Shown here: piece after piece, positions 55,343 through 64,000 of the stretch
Position numbering within the stretch: the first letter of the stretch is position 1
How the letters are laid out: every line of letters begins with the position of its first letter
Assembly (NCBI RefSeq): GCF_009469695.1
Contig: NZ_SSSR01000001.1
Coordinates: forward strand, 62,001-126,000
Direction of reading: 5' to 3'
Origin: Propionivibrio limicola
GTDB lineage: Bacteria > Pseudomonadota > Gammaproteobacteria > Burkholderiales > Rhodocyclaceae
DNA: 64,000 nucleotides
Position numbers and translations under genes: made by a program
The notes under the pieces: model-generated
What the model was told of the DNA's origin: nothing
The model's input: the letters and a program-made list of their open reading frames with translations, nothing else
The model's database searches: none

Positions 55343-55752
55343 TGTTCGCTCCTTGTTGGCGCCTTGGCGGCAGCCTTCTTTGTTTTTGTTGCGGTTCTCG
55401 GGGGATTGTTCGCGGGATTATGGGCGGCAGCCGGCTTCCTTTCGATGCCCGGCGTAAGCAACAGCCGCTCGGTTCCGGACGGGCCTTCGAGCACCGCTTC
55501 ACGCTCGGTAACGCGGACGAGACGGCTATCCCCGAACGGCTCACCGAGCGTCACGTTTCTCCCGCCAATCACGGCCACGGGACGACCTTTCTTCGGAACC
55601 ATGACCGACTGCAACACCGGCCCGTCCATGACCGACGGCTCGGCTGACGGAGAGGAGAACGCGGTGGGCGGCCGGGTTGGATCGGGGGGCGACGGTTCCG
55701 CCGCGGCAGTGCCGGCGATCATAAGAAGAAGCAGTGTCAAACGATAAGCCAT
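55339..55752 (-). CDS. mshK: MshK, small MSHA biogenesis protein
   Basis: 137 residues with a signal peptide (LLLLMIAGTAAA). The core DPTRPP and LQSVMVPKKGRPVAVIGG with VTLGEPFGDSRLVRV resembles PilP-like proteins that link the inner-membrane PilN/O complex to the secretin. The C-terminus is lysine-rich (TKTKKAAAKAPT). It overlaps mshJ by 16 bases and mshL by four. Confidence 0.8.
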   Translation of the reverse strand: MAYRLTLLLLMIAGTAAAEPSPPDPTRPPTAFSSPSAEPSVMDGPVLQSVMVPKKGRPVAVIGGRNVTLGEPFGDSRLVRVTEREAVLEGPSGTERLLLTPGIERKPAAAHNPANNPPRTATKTKKAAAKAPTRSEQ

Positions 55753-56468
55753 GCCTTATCCATGCTCAGTGTGTAAACCGTCAGTGTCAGGACCAGCTTC
55801 GGATATTTCTCGGCCGACAGATCCACGTTGCTCCACAACAACTTCATCTTTGACTGTTCAAGCCGGTCAAGATAAGCCAGCAATTCCGCATAACTGCCCT
55901 CCAGCCGAATCTCGACGCCATGTTTGAACAGTCCCTCCCGTAGCGCAGTATCCGCGGTGCCGCCGGGAGCGGCCTTTCCGTCGCTCTTTTCATCGCTCTT
56001 TCCGGCAACAGCTCCGTCGCCGCGCTGGCCGGCAGGCTTTCCATCCAGCAACGGTGCTACCGGCAACGTTTTCAGGCTAAGCAGACGCAAGCCAGTGCCC
56101 TGCCCGACCATGGCTTCCAGCAAGACAGGCATTTTCTGCGGAAGGACCAGCGATCCTTCGAACACGCTGAGACGCCCGGCCAGGTCCGCCAGTTGCCGGT
56201 TGAGCATTTCCAGTTCAACACGCGCAGCGACATCGGGGTGCCGTTCCGGGGCTTGCAGCGCCGTCAACTGCTGACGGACATTCGCCAGTTGCGCCTGCTG
56301 CTCGGTGAGCGTGCGTGACGCCGCCCCGGCCCGTTTGAGCGAAGGATCGATAAACAGCGAATAGCCGACCAGCACAATACCGCCGAGCAACGCCGCGGCA
56401 ATCAACCAGCGCTCGCGCAACTGCAAGGAATCGTAACGCCCGGCCAAGCGTTGCCAGAGTACCTTCAT
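55737..56468 (-). CDS. mshJ: MshJ, PilO-like inner-membrane protein
   Basis: 243 residues: a short cytoplasmic part, one TM helix (LIAAALLGGIVLVGYSLFI), a coiled coil (about 50-110) and a ferredoxin-like end (GVEIRLEGSYAELLAYLDRLEQ; cut as GVEIRLEGSYAELLAY here). A low-complexity insertion rich in Gly/Asp/Lys (about 150-175) is unusual. It pairs with the PilN-like protein upstream, sharing four bases. Confidence 0.83.
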   Translation of the reverse strand: MKVLWQRLAGRYDSLQLRERWLIAAALLGGIVLVGYSLFIDPSLKRAGAASRTLTEQQAQLANVRQQLTALQAPERHPDVAARVELEMLNRQLADLAGRLSVFEGSLVLPQKMPVLLEAMVGQGTGLRLLSLKTLPVAPLLDGKPAGQRGDGAVAGKSDEKSDGKAAPGGTADTALREGLFKHGVEIRLEGSYAELLAYLDRLEQSKMKLLWSNVDLSAEKYPKLVLTLTVYTLSMDKAWLIV

Positions 56469-57181
56469 GATCCGGCGCCTCCACGTGTAGCGTTGCTTCC
56501 CGATACCGCCGGCAATTCGGAACGCAGGGTAAATTCAACGTAACGCGGCAACTTCGCTGTCGCATTGCCACTCGTCGTCGACCTGGCCGGAGCACTCTGC
56601 GCAAGCGCACTGTCCTTGCTTTCGGCTTCCGGCTCGATGCCCTGCATGTCGAGCGAAGCAAAGCGGCGACCTTGAAAAACCGGGTCGCCACTCAAGCCCT
56701 GCACGTACGTCGGCAAGCGCGCGGGGTCGAACATGCGCCCGCGAATCTCGATCTCCTCGCCGCCGCGCGTCATGCGAAAGCCGGTCAGCCAGATATCCAG
56801 CGACGCCTGGCGGGCAAACCCGGAAAAGAAACGGGAAAACCCCGAGGTATTCCCCAGTTGCCCGGACTCAAGCACGCTCATCACTTCGGTACGACCGGCC
56901 AGCGTCGCCCGCGCCTTATCCAGTTCGGCTGCCAGCGCCGGCGACACGCGGCGCTCGCTGACAAGGCGCGACTGGGCGACCAGTTTTTCCTGTTCGGCGG
57001 CCAGTTGCTTTTGCAGCGCCGCCGCTGCCGCCGTCTTTTGCGTTGCGGTGTGACCGCTCCATGCGGCCAGCCCCGACACCGCCACCAGAGTCACCAGGGC
57101 CGCGACACCCAGATTCCGCGCGGTAGCCAAGTCGCGACGCGGCCTCAGACGCTCTTCGTAAAGATTGATATCTTGACTCAC
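56465..57181 (-). CDS. MshI2, PilN-like inner-membrane protein
   Basis: 238 residues from a GTG that overlaps the mshI stop. MSQDINLYEERLRPRRD is the typical PilN/MshI2 cytoplasmic tail that docks on the PilM-like partner. A TM helix (about 24-42) and a coiled coil follow, then a small periplasmic domain (FRMTRGGEEIEIRGRMFD). It is part of the alignment subcomplex MshI-I2-J-K. Confidence 0.82.
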   Translation of the reverse strand: MSQDINLYEERLRPRRDLATARNLGVAALVTLVAVSGLAAWSGHTATQKTAAAAALQKQLAAEQEKLVAQSRLVSERRVSPALAAELDKARATLAGRTEVMSVLESGQLGNTSGFSRFFSGFARQASLDIWLTGFRMTRGGEEIEIRGRMFDPARLPTYVQGLSGDPVFQGRRFASLDMQGIEPEAESKDSALAQSAPARSTTSGNATAKLPRYVEFTLRSELPAVSGSNATRGGAGS

Positions 57182-58119
57182 GCGCTCTCCGCCGTACGCA
57201 AGGCCGCACCGATGGCCAGCAGATGACGCCCCTGTACACGTCGGTCACGCAATTCCGGCACCGGCTCGAAGTCGAGAACAGCTGAAAGATCCATTTCCTG
57301 CACACTCACATAGGTACTGTTGGCGAGTTCTGCCGCCAGGTTTTCGACCGGCCGGTCACTGGCCACCACGACCTTGGATACCGGAATGTGGCTGTACTGG
57401 CGATCGAAGTTGTCGAGGCTGCGCTGCAACTCCAGACCAAGCCGCTCCAGAACACGGGAGCGCACATCCGGGTCGTCGCTCGTCAGTTGCTGCGTATTCA
57501 TCTCGCCGCGCCGAACCGCAATCAGCTCGCCACGGAAAGTCAGCGTCAGCATCATCCCGTTTTCATCGAGGCGCAGAAACACCAGGCCACGATTTTCGTC
57601 CTCCAGCAATCTCGCCACATTGCGCTGGGCAAGCTCGGGGATATCGACCGCCGCCAGCGCAATGCCGGCAGACTCAAACGGCGCCGTTCGCGCCCGCACG
57701 GCGGCCTCGGGCGCCGACACGACCAGCACACCCGGTGATCGGCCAGACGACGAGCCATTGTTCGGGATGTCGAGCACGTCGATGCAGGCGCTATCGACCG
57801 GATACGTCACCAGATCGCGCAACGACCAGCGCAAGGCTTCCTTGCGTTCTTCTTCAGGCACGGGCGGCGCATCGAGTTGCGACAGCATGTATTCACCCTC
57901 GCCCATCAGCGTCGTGCAAGCATGGGATGCCAGTTGGCAGGCAGTACGCAGTCGCCGGAAGGTAGCCTCCGTACCGTTCTCGATCGCGAAACTATCCAGG
58001 CGCTGAACGACGGGCCTGGAGCCGGTAGCGCCTACCACATGCGCCAGCGTCACCCGGTCGGCGTGTGGAAGGACAGCGAGCCACCCCGGTTTGCGTCGTG
58101 CAGAAAAAAACGGAAACAT
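57178..58119 (-). CDS. mshI: MshI, PilM-like cytoplasmic actin-fold protein
   Basis: 313 residues, no membrane helix. WLAVLPHADRVTLAHVV and the later KVVVASDRPVENLAAEL fit the PilM/MshI actin-like fold. It binds the N-terminal tail of the PilN-like partner encoded next. It starts 130 bases after mshQ, where a separate promoter may lie. Confidence 0.83.
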   Translation of the reverse strand: MFPFFSARRKPGWLAVLPHADRVTLAHVVGATGSRPVVQRLDSFAIENGTEATFRRLRTACQLASHACTTLMGEGEYMLSQLDAPPVPEEERKEALRWSLRDLVTYPVDSACIDVLDIPNNGSSSGRSPGVLVVSAPEAAVRARTAPFESAGIALAAVDIPELAQRNVARLLEDENRGLVFLRLDENGMMLTLTFRGELIAVRRGEMNTQQLTSDDPDVRSRVLERLGLELQRSLDNFDRQYSHIPVSKVVVASDRPVENLAAELANSTYVSVQEMDLSAVLDFEPVPELRDRRVQGRHLLAIGAALRTAESA

Positions 58120-58249
58120 CTGATCGCCCTAATTATTTTTGTGCTGAAAGATACCGATTAAACCGTTAAACAACAAGAATTTCTCTTCATAGAATCGACG
58201 CCGGAGAAGCGACAAACACGCCAATCCATAGCCTCCGCGCCCCTCCGGT

Positions 58250-61200
58250 TCAGTAATTCTCGCGAAAATGATGAATGGGTCCAGCGCCCTTGTACAGGCC
58301 GAACGCAGCAACCGCCGAGGGATTCCTGTTGTATTGCGAGGGCGAAGTTGCTCCGAGCCAGCGCCCGCCCAAGTACGACATGCCAGCGTTATTCACATCA
58401 GCGGTCAACAACACCGAACCGTCGTTCCCGGCGCCCGGCGCGGAAAACCCGATCGTTCCCTTGCCCGAGACGATTTTCAGCGGACCGGAGGTCAGGACCG
58501 TTTCGCCAGCAGAAAGATTCTTCTTCCAATCCGACAAGCCCAGAAGGGACGCACCGACTACGGTGCAGTCATCATCGCCGTTCGGAACGAACGCCGCACC
58601 GTTCCAGCGCAAAATCTCGGCGCGCATCGCAAGCGGCAGGCGCTCGGAGCCGATGGCAGGAATCAGGCGAAGCTGGCCGAAATACAATGTCGTCGTCGCT
58701 AGTTTCGTGTGATCCGTACTCCCCGAGTTGTCCGTATCGAGGTCGTAAGTCGTAATCCGGACTCCGTCCTGATCGACGGGCGCAATACCGAGCACCAGAT
58801 TGGTGAACGGTCCGTCGGGCGTAACACGATTATTGACCGGCGTAGTCAGGCTCGACACGATCACCGTCCCGTCGAAAGCCACCATTCCCGCACTGCTGTC
58901 ACCAGCGGCCGGCCAGGCCGTCGCAAACCCGCTTCCCGCGATCCGCGCGCTCGACACGGCCTTGAACGGCGTCTGCACGGCGGCACCGAAGGAGAACTCC
59001 GAGCCATCGGCCGAGAGAGGGAGACGGGCGAGGCTGCCGACGTAATTCTTCGTAACGGCTTCGCCGCCATTCAGCGCCTTAAGCGTGAAGGAGAGCCCCA
59101 TTCCCTCGTCGAGGTAACTGAACGCCGAAGCCGGCGAACACGCCGCGATCTTCCGGTTACTCAGTACCGGCGAGACGACAACGAACTCATACGGAACGAA
59201 TCGCCCGATGAGCGACGTGTCGGAAATCAGCCCGAAGTTGCAACCGTACTTTCCGCTGGAATTCTTCACGTTGGAGTAGCTGTCGGCGACGCAATCGCCC
59301 GCCGAGGCGACGCTGTCGATCCCGGTCCACGTCGACGACAGCTTCAGTGAATCGCACTGCGCGGAAGTCTGCCCCGAACAGTCGGTCGCCGTCTGGATGC
59401 CGTCGTAGACGCCCCGGATCGACGTCGCGTCGGTGTCCGGGCTGAATCCTTTCAGGTAGAAACGTCCGACTTCGCTGTAGGCGAAACTCCCCGTCGCCGT
59501 CGACGATCCGGTTCCCGGCGTTGCCTCCGGGAAGGCCAAAGGCGCGAGATCGCCGGCAACCCATTCCGGCCCGGCCGACGGGAACACCGCCGCGCCTATC
59601 CTCGCCGTTCCCGTGTAGCCGCTCGCAACACCGGCGACTCCGCTCGTGGTGAGCTGCAGCGAGAACTTGTCGGACCCGGCCTTGAAAATCGGGCTGCCGT
59701 CCTCCTTGTTATTCGTCGCATCGCTCGAAACCACCGACGCGATGCCGGTCGGCCTGACCGAGAACGAGTCGGTCGAGCACGCCGTCGTCGTCCCGTCCGA
59801 AATGATCGCGACGAGGTTCTTGTACGCCGTGTTCAGCGTGAAATCGCCCGACGTCTTCTGCCCGGCGTTGGAGGATGAAAAGGTCAGGGTCTGGCTGCCG
59901 CCCGGAATGGCGCTCTTCGATTTGCACGTCGAACTGCAGTAATTGGCTTTCGAGCTGTCGAGGACGCAGGCGCCGTCGCTGTTATCGACAAGCTTGACCG
60001 TGACGCTCTTCGAACTCCCCGCCGCATAGGTCGTCAGGATCTGATTGTTGTCTATCGCGGCGACATTGAGCTTGAACGGCTTGCCGACCACTTTCATGTA
60101 GATGTGCCCGGTCAGGTAGTTCTGCACCGCCAACGGCGTCGAACCGTAGCCCTCGTCAATCGCGCTGAAGCCGCTCGCGACGCCTCCCGAAGGCGGGAAA
60201 ATCATCTGCGCGCAGATTTTCAGCCCCGAGATTTCGTGAATGTTCGTCGAACTCCCGGTCGATCCGGTGAACGAAATCTGCCAGTTGGCCGGCACCGCCG
60301 CCTGCGTGTAACCCGAGGGCACCGCCGTATAGACGTTCGGGATGCTGACGAGCTCCGAGTAGCCGCTCCCGGTGTCGCGATTGACGACCACCGAAGTGCC
60401 CTTGGGCGTACTGAACTCGTTGCGCGCATCGATGATGACCTGGTACGCGTAGCCGGGGGATGGCGAGGTCGCCGACTGGTTGTCGATTCCCGGCGAAACC
60501 GGCAACTTCCCACCGAGCCAGGGATACCCGCTCGTCCCCGAACCTGAGCCGCGAACGCCGACCGAATTCTCCTTGAATCCTGGACCGGTGACCCGCCCCT
60601 CGGTCGGATTGGGATAGTTGCCGTACTCGTCGAGCGCAACGCCGATCCAACCGCCGGCAAAACCGTTGATCCCGGTTTTCTGTGCATAGCCCAGCGACCC
60701 ACCGTAAGCGCCCGGCACAGGGGGCACCGAGTAGTCGGAGAACGTCACAGCGACCCCATCGGCGCCGGAGCCGTTGTACGCGTAGTGTTTAAACTCGACC
60801 GAAATGTAATTGCCTGCTGCCGGGAAGATCCCCGGCACCGTCGCCGCCTTGGCGTTGTTCGTCGTCTTGTCCGTCAGGCGAAGGTAGCCGGATTTCTCGA
60901 TCTTGGGCAGGATGCGGGTCGAGTCGCTCGTCGAAAGAATCCAGTCCGATCCGAAAATCGTCGACGGATTCAGGCTCGTCCGGCCGAAGTTGTCGCAGAC
61001 GCAGGTCAGGGTGACACCTGATGGGGCGTTCGAGGGAGGGGAGCACGAAGACGGCGTAGTTCCTCCTGTGCAGCGCGGATACTGCGAGGGATTGATAAGC
61101 GAATTGGAGTCCGACGTACACACCCCGTGAACGGTGCTCGTATCGTCGATCGAGAGCGCACCGGGCCAATTACCAGCCGTCACGTTTCCATAAATCGTCG

Positions 61201-62077
61201 TCGACGTCTTGAGCGTCACCTTGTTGTTGCCGGTCACATTGACCGCACTCGACGACGATCCGAGCGTGCTGCCGGAAATCGTGATGGGCACGTTCGTCGC
61301 TGTAAGGCTCCCGCTCGTAACCGTGGCATTAGTAATGGAAATTCCACTGCCGCCGCTGGAGGAAATTGCCCCGGACACGGTTCCGCCGGTAATCGAGACC
61401 GTGTTGCTCGAACTGCTGACTCCGCCGGCAATATTGGTATTCGACGTGGTTACCTTGCAGCATTCCGACGTCACGCCGTTGGCGACCGATCCGCCCGAAA
61501 GGGAAATCGAACCGTTGGACGCGGCAACGCTTCCCCCGAAGACGGTGCCGTTGGTTGAGGTCACGCCATTGTTGGCGGTTACGTTTCCTGAAATGGAGCC
61601 GCCCGAAGTCGTTAGCGTGCCGTCACTGATCACGCCGCCGCTAACGGTGGTCCCGGTAAGGGAGATCGACCCGGAATCGCTGGAGACTCCTCCATAAATC
61701 TGGCTGGAACTACCGACGGAAAGATTCCCCCAAGCGACCTCCAGATTCACCGGAACCGACGAGCTTCCAACAACATTGTTGCCGGGTAGCGTCATTCCGC
61801 CCTTCGCCACGATCGTGATCGACGACGACGGCAAGATTGCGTCGCCGCTCCCGAGGCTCACTGAACCCGAGCACGTCCATATCGAACCACTGTGCGACCA
61901 GTCGCCCGAACAAGGCGCCCTCTCGGTTTTTTTGGAAAACGTGTAGGTTTCAGCCATCGCGGGCGCCGCGCAAAAAAAGACCGCCATGGCAAGCCACAAC
62001 GCATGCAGGAAGCGGCGCCCGGGAAGGGACCACCGCGACAGCCATTGCGAAGCCTGCGAAACGACACCGTTTCTCAT
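58250..62077 (-). CDS. mshQ: MshQ-like giant exported protein with beta-helix repeats and lectin-like domain
   Basis: About 1275 residues from MRNGVVSQ, which gives a normal signal peptide ending APAMA; an ATG at 62116 overlapping the mshP stop would add 13 residues. Residues about 55-335 consist of short Gly/Ser/Thr repeats (SGGSISGNVTA, ITGGTVSGAIS type) that predict a beta-helix. After a cysteine-rich linker (CSPPSNAPSGVTLTCVC), residues about 365-625 resemble an L-type lectin-like/LamG domain (GADGVAVTFSD, GGWIGVALDEYGNY). The remainder matches the DUF6701 region of MshQ. It is probably a pilus-tip or surface adhesin exported by the MSHA system. Confidence 0.82.
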   Translation of the reverse strand: MRNGVVSQASQWLSRWSLPGRRFLHALWLAMAVFFCAAPAMAETYTFSKKTERAPCSGDWSHSGSIWTCSGSVSLGSGDAILPSSSITIVAKGGMTLPGNNVVGSSSVPVNLEVAWGNLSVGSSSQIYGGVSSDSGSISLTGTTVSGGVISDGTLTTSGGSISGNVTANNGVTSTNGTVFGGSVAASNGSISLSGGSVANGVTSECCKVTTSNTNIAGGVSSSSNTVSITGGTVSGAISSSGGSGISITNATVTSGSLTATNVPITISGSTLGSSSSAVNVTGNNKVTLKTSTTIYGNVTAGNWPGALSIDDTSTVHGVCTSDSNSLINPSQYPRCTGGTTPSSCSPPSNAPSGVTLTCVCDNFGRTSLNPSTIFGSDWILSTSDSTRILPKIEKSGYLRLTDKTTNNAKAATVPGIFPAAGNYISVEFKHYAYNGSGADGVAVTFSDYSVPPVPGAYGGSLGYAQKTGINGFAGGWIGVALDEYGNYPNPTEGRVTGPGFKENSVGVRGSGSGTSGYPWLGGKLPVSPGIDNQSATSPSPGYAYQVIIDARNEFSTPKGTSVVVNRDTGSGYSELVSIPNVYTAVPSGYTQAAVPANWQISFTGSTGSSTNIHEISGLKICAQMIFPPSGGVASGFSAIDEGYGSTPLAVQNYLTGHIYMKVVGKPFKLNVAAIDNNQILTTYAAGSSKSVTVKLVDNSDGACVLDSSKANYCSSTCKSKSAIPGGSQTLTFSSSNAGQKTSGDFTLNTAYKNLVAIISDGTTTACSTDSFSVRPTGIASVVSSDATNNKEDGSPIFKAGSDKFSLQLTTSGVAGVASGYTGTARIGAAVFPSAGPEWVAGDLAPLAFPEATPGTGSSTATGSFAYSEVGRFYLKGFSPDTDATSIRGVYDGIQTATDCSGQTSAQCDSLKLSSTWTGIDSVASAGDCVADSYSNVKNSSGKYGCNFGLISDTSLIGRFVPYEFVVVSPVLSNRKIAACSPASAFSYLDEGMGLSFTLKALNGGEAVTKNYVGSLARLPLSADGSEFSFGAAVQTPFKAVSSARIAGSGFATAWPAAGDSSAGMVAFDGTVIVSSLTTPVNNRVTPDGPFTNLVLGIAPVDQDGVRITTYDLDTDNSGSTDHTKLATTTLYFGQLRLIPAIGSERLPLAMRAEILRWNGAAFVPNGDDDCTVVGASLLGLSDWKKNLSAGETVLTSGPLKIVSGKGTIGFSAPGAGNDGSVLLTADVNNAGMSYLGGRWLGATSPSQYNRNPSAVAAFGLYKGAGPIHHFRENY

Positions 62078-62112
62078 GTGAAATTCTCTGGGTTCATCTC
62101 TGTCAGCCATAT

Positions 62113-62604
62113 TCATCGCCCGGCGACCACGGCAATTTCGCGCTCGATGTAGTTGGCGCCCGGCGCGAGATTCGGGCAGGTGCCGGGCGCAGCGCCGGTC
62201 GGCTGGTTGCAGGCGGTCGCGACGATGCGGCGGATGACGAGCGGGACATCGCTCCCATCGTCGCCGACCTCGTTGTTCGTCGTCGCAACCTCCGCAAGCT
62301 CGCACCTCACGGTCACCGTGAAGCCGGCCAGATTGCCGCCGGGCGCGAACGGCGCGCTCGCCCCGCAGGCGCCGTTTTTCAACAGGTTATAGACGCCCCA
62401 CTCGGCCCCGGCGCGCGCCGCCTGGTACGCACAGCTGCCCTGGATGTCGGCCGCGTGGCCGATGTGCTGTCGCGTCGAGACATGGACGATGAACGCCGCC
62501 AGCGCGGAGAGAATCACGAGCAGGAAAATCGCCGAGGCGAGCGCGAACCCTTGCCCGGCCCGCCGCGCGGAAAAAGTCGGCAGAAACTTCGAGCCCGTTT
62601 TCAT
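62113..62604 (-). CDS. mshP: MshP, minor MSHA pilin-like protein
   Basis: 163 residues. A PilX-type start (QGFALASAIFLLVILSAL) provides the membrane helix, followed by a small periplasmic part with several cysteines. It belongs to the minor-pilin group O-P-Q. ATG overlaps the mshO stop. Confidence 0.82.
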   Translation of the reverse strand: MKTGSKFLPTFSARRAGQGFALASAIFLLVILSALAAFIVHVSTRQHIGHAADIQGSCAYQAARAGAEWGVYNLLKNGACGASAPFAPGGNLAGFTVTVRCELAEVATTNNEVGDDGSDVPLVIRRIVATACNQPTGAAPGTCPNLAPGANYIEREIAVVAGR

Positions 62605-63488
62605 GGCGCGTTAACCACCTGCATCTGATGGACGAGCCGGACCGACTCGCCCGCATCCTCAAGCCGCAGGATCAGCGTCACGAGCCCGGTCCGCGTGTGC
62701 ACGCCCGCGCTCGCAATGACCTCGTTGTAGTCGAAATCGCATTCGGCAACGTGGCCGACGAGCACTTGCGCCGCGACCCCGGCGGGCGGCGTCGGCTGGG
62801 CGGAGGAAAACGGATAATCGGCATAGCGGAGCAGCCCGCCGGCAGCGGGCGTCCCGAAGTTCGGCGCACAGGCGTAAGTCACCGGCCGTCGCACCACATG
62901 GAAGCGCGCGGAAGGCGACGGCGCCGGGAACTGAATCGAGGAGAAAGTCAGCGTATGCGCGGCGGCGTCCGTGCTGAAAAGGCTCGCATTGGAATTGGAG
63001 GTGGAGAGCGCCGCACGGTTATTGCCGGCGTAGGCATCGGACGCACTCCCCGGCCCGAGGTTGAAGAGCACGACGCTCTCGCCCGCCGCGTAGACGGGAA
63101 CCGGCCCGAGCACGTCGAACGACGAATCGGCGTTGCTGAAATCGAGGACGTCACCGGCCCCGCCGGCCGTCGGATACTGGCGGTAGCGCCCGCCGCCCGA
63201 CGTGGGAATGAATTCGAGGTAGGTCACGCCGCCCGAGACGACGACGCGCACGCTGTTCGGCAGCGCCGTTCGCAGGTCGCGGGCGATGCGCCGAATCGCC
63301 GTATCGGCGTTTTCCGTCAATTCGGCGCGCCGCGCGGTATCGACGTACGCATTGATCGGCCCCGGGATGAAAACGGCGACCATCGAAGCGATGATGCCGG
63401 TGATCACGATCACCGTGATCAGCTCGACAAGCGTGAATCCGCCGGACCGGGCGGCGGGAGGGGGGCGGAAAAAACGGTGATCGTTCAT
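62601..63488 (-). CDS. mshO: MshO, minor MSHA pilin (type IV prepilin signal)
   Basis: 295 residues with a perfect class III signal, SGG-FTLVELITVIVITGIIAS, cleaved by prepilin peptidase after the glycine. The rest resembles PilW-like minor pilins. It is likely part of the initiating pilus tip complex. Start and stop codons overlap both neighbours by four bases. Confidence 0.87.
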   Translation of the reverse strand: MNDHRFFRPPPAARSGGFTLVELITVIVITGIIASMVAVFIPGPINAYVDTARRAELTENADTAIRRIARDLRTALPNSVRVVVSGGVTYLEFIPTSGGGRYRQYPTAGGAGDVLDFSNADSSFDVLGPVPVYAAGESVVLFNLGPGSASDAYAGNNRAALSTSNSNASLFSTDAAAHTLTFSSIQFPAPSPSARFHVVRRPVTYACAPNFGTPAAGGLLRYADYPFSSAQPTPPAGVAAQVLVGHVAECDFDYNEVIASAGVHTRTGLVTLILRLEDAGESVRLVHQMQVVNAP

Positions 63489-64000
63489 GGGATGTCGTTC
63501 GGCGCGTAGCGGGCGCGGTAGCCTTCGAGCGTGAAGGACTGGCCGCCCGGGCCGGTCGCCGTCACGGAGATCCTGAGCGCGTTGCCGCTCGCCTCGGTGA
63601 TCGTGTTCAGCACCACCGGCGCCACGGCCACGCTCGCCGAATAGCCGCCGAGGTAAGGCACGGCAACGCCGGCCACGTCGGTGATCGCTGCCAGCGCGAG
63701 GCCGTTGTAGTCGTTCACGTTGTCGAACGGCCGCGCATCACCAGCCTCCGGCCCCATCGCCTCCGGCGTCGTGGCGCAATCGCCGGGTCCCGTCGCCGTT
63801 TCGGCCTTCGCGTCGTCGGGATCGCAGTAGGTAAACGCCGCCTGCTGGACTTCCTCCATCAGCGCTTCGGCGATCGAGACGAGCTGCCGCTCGACCATCG
63901 GGTCGGCGCTGCCGCGAACGCTGACGTTGAACGCCAAAAGGATTCCGGCCAGCCCGACCGAGATGACAACCATCGCGACGATCAGCTCGACGAGCGTCAC
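63485..64000 (-). CDS. mshD: MshD, minor MSHA pilin, 5' end outside the window
   Basis: The visible 171 residues begin within the prepilin helix (VTLVELIVAMVVISVGLAG), with the leader and glycine cleavage site just beyond position 64000; the GTG at the edge is likely an internal valine rather than the start. The C-terminal part resembles PilV-like minor pilins. It heads the visible part of the msh operon; mshA, B, C, E, F and G would be expected further right. Confidence 0.83.
   Translation of the reverse strand: MTLVELIVAMVVISVGLAGILLAFNVSVRGSADPMVERQLVSIAEALMEEVQQAAFTYCDPDDAKAETATGPGDCATTPEAMGPEAGDARPFDNVNDYNGLALAAITDVAGVAVPYLGGYSASVAVAPVVLNTITEASGNALRISVTATGPGGQSFTLEGYRARYAPNDIP

Overview
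The window reads as chromosome of a free-living diazotrophic betaproteobacterium. The Rhodocyclales (Azospira/Dechloromonas/Azonexus-like) fit best because molybdenum nitrogenase genes, DraT control, UbiUV, an MSHA pilus and polyphosphate metabolism occur together. This placement is an inference from gene content; no rRNA gene is present to test it. Coding density is high, GC is high, and I see no tRNA, rRNA, CRISPR array, prophage or intact insertion sequence.

Layout. 1-1.05 kb: the start of tyrS and a decayed AraC-type regulator. 1.35-9.3 kb: a MocR-type regulator diverges from a sulfur/amino-acid/quinone operon (cysI, DUF934, aromatic aminotransferase, ubiU, ubiV, eamA-like exporter). 9.3-12.2 kb: a MerR-family switch, a copper P-type ATPase and a copper chaperone. 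12.5-19.6 kb, minus strand: nifE-nifN-nifX-rseC-like-DUF269-fdxB-nifU-nifS, driven by a sigma54 promoter and ending in a terminator. Divergent from nifE is nifQ plus a GNAT gene. 21-26.6 kb: genes lying between the two nif operons (DUF4382 lipoprotein, exported cyanophycinase-like peptidase, rlmI, MFS transporter). 26.7-33.5 kb, minus strand: nifH-nifD-nifK-nifT-ferredoxin-nafY-two uncharacterised genes, again with a sigma54 promoter and terminator. Divergent from nifH are draT and a SIR2-like gene.

35.4-44.1 kb carries two large GGDEF/EAL proteins. One is paired with a periplasmic-binding lipoprotein, the other is coupled to an MCE/Mla-type lipid transport operon (STAS-permease, ATPase, MlaD-like, lipoprotein; 44.1-47.7 kb). 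Polyphosphate genes ppgK, ppx and ppk lie at 40-51.5 kb, with a probable PHO box before ppk. 51.6-64 kb is an MSHA type IV pilus locus transcribed leftwards (mshD, O, P, Q, I, I2, J, K, L, M, N), cut by the window edge.

How it works together. nifHDK encode nitrogenase. nifU/S, nifE/N/X, nifQ, nafY and the ferredoxins build its cofactors and supply electrons. DraT would ADP-ribosylate NifH at Arg102 to switch it off. Paired NifA-type sites (TGT-N10-ACA) and -24/-12 promoters are visible for both nif operons. The remaining regions suggest a bacterium that stores polyphosphate, regulates surface attachment by cyclic di-GMP and lives at changing oxygen levels. A family of long inverted repeats with cacagag/cgcagag arms is scattered between genes, including one inside the nif operon.
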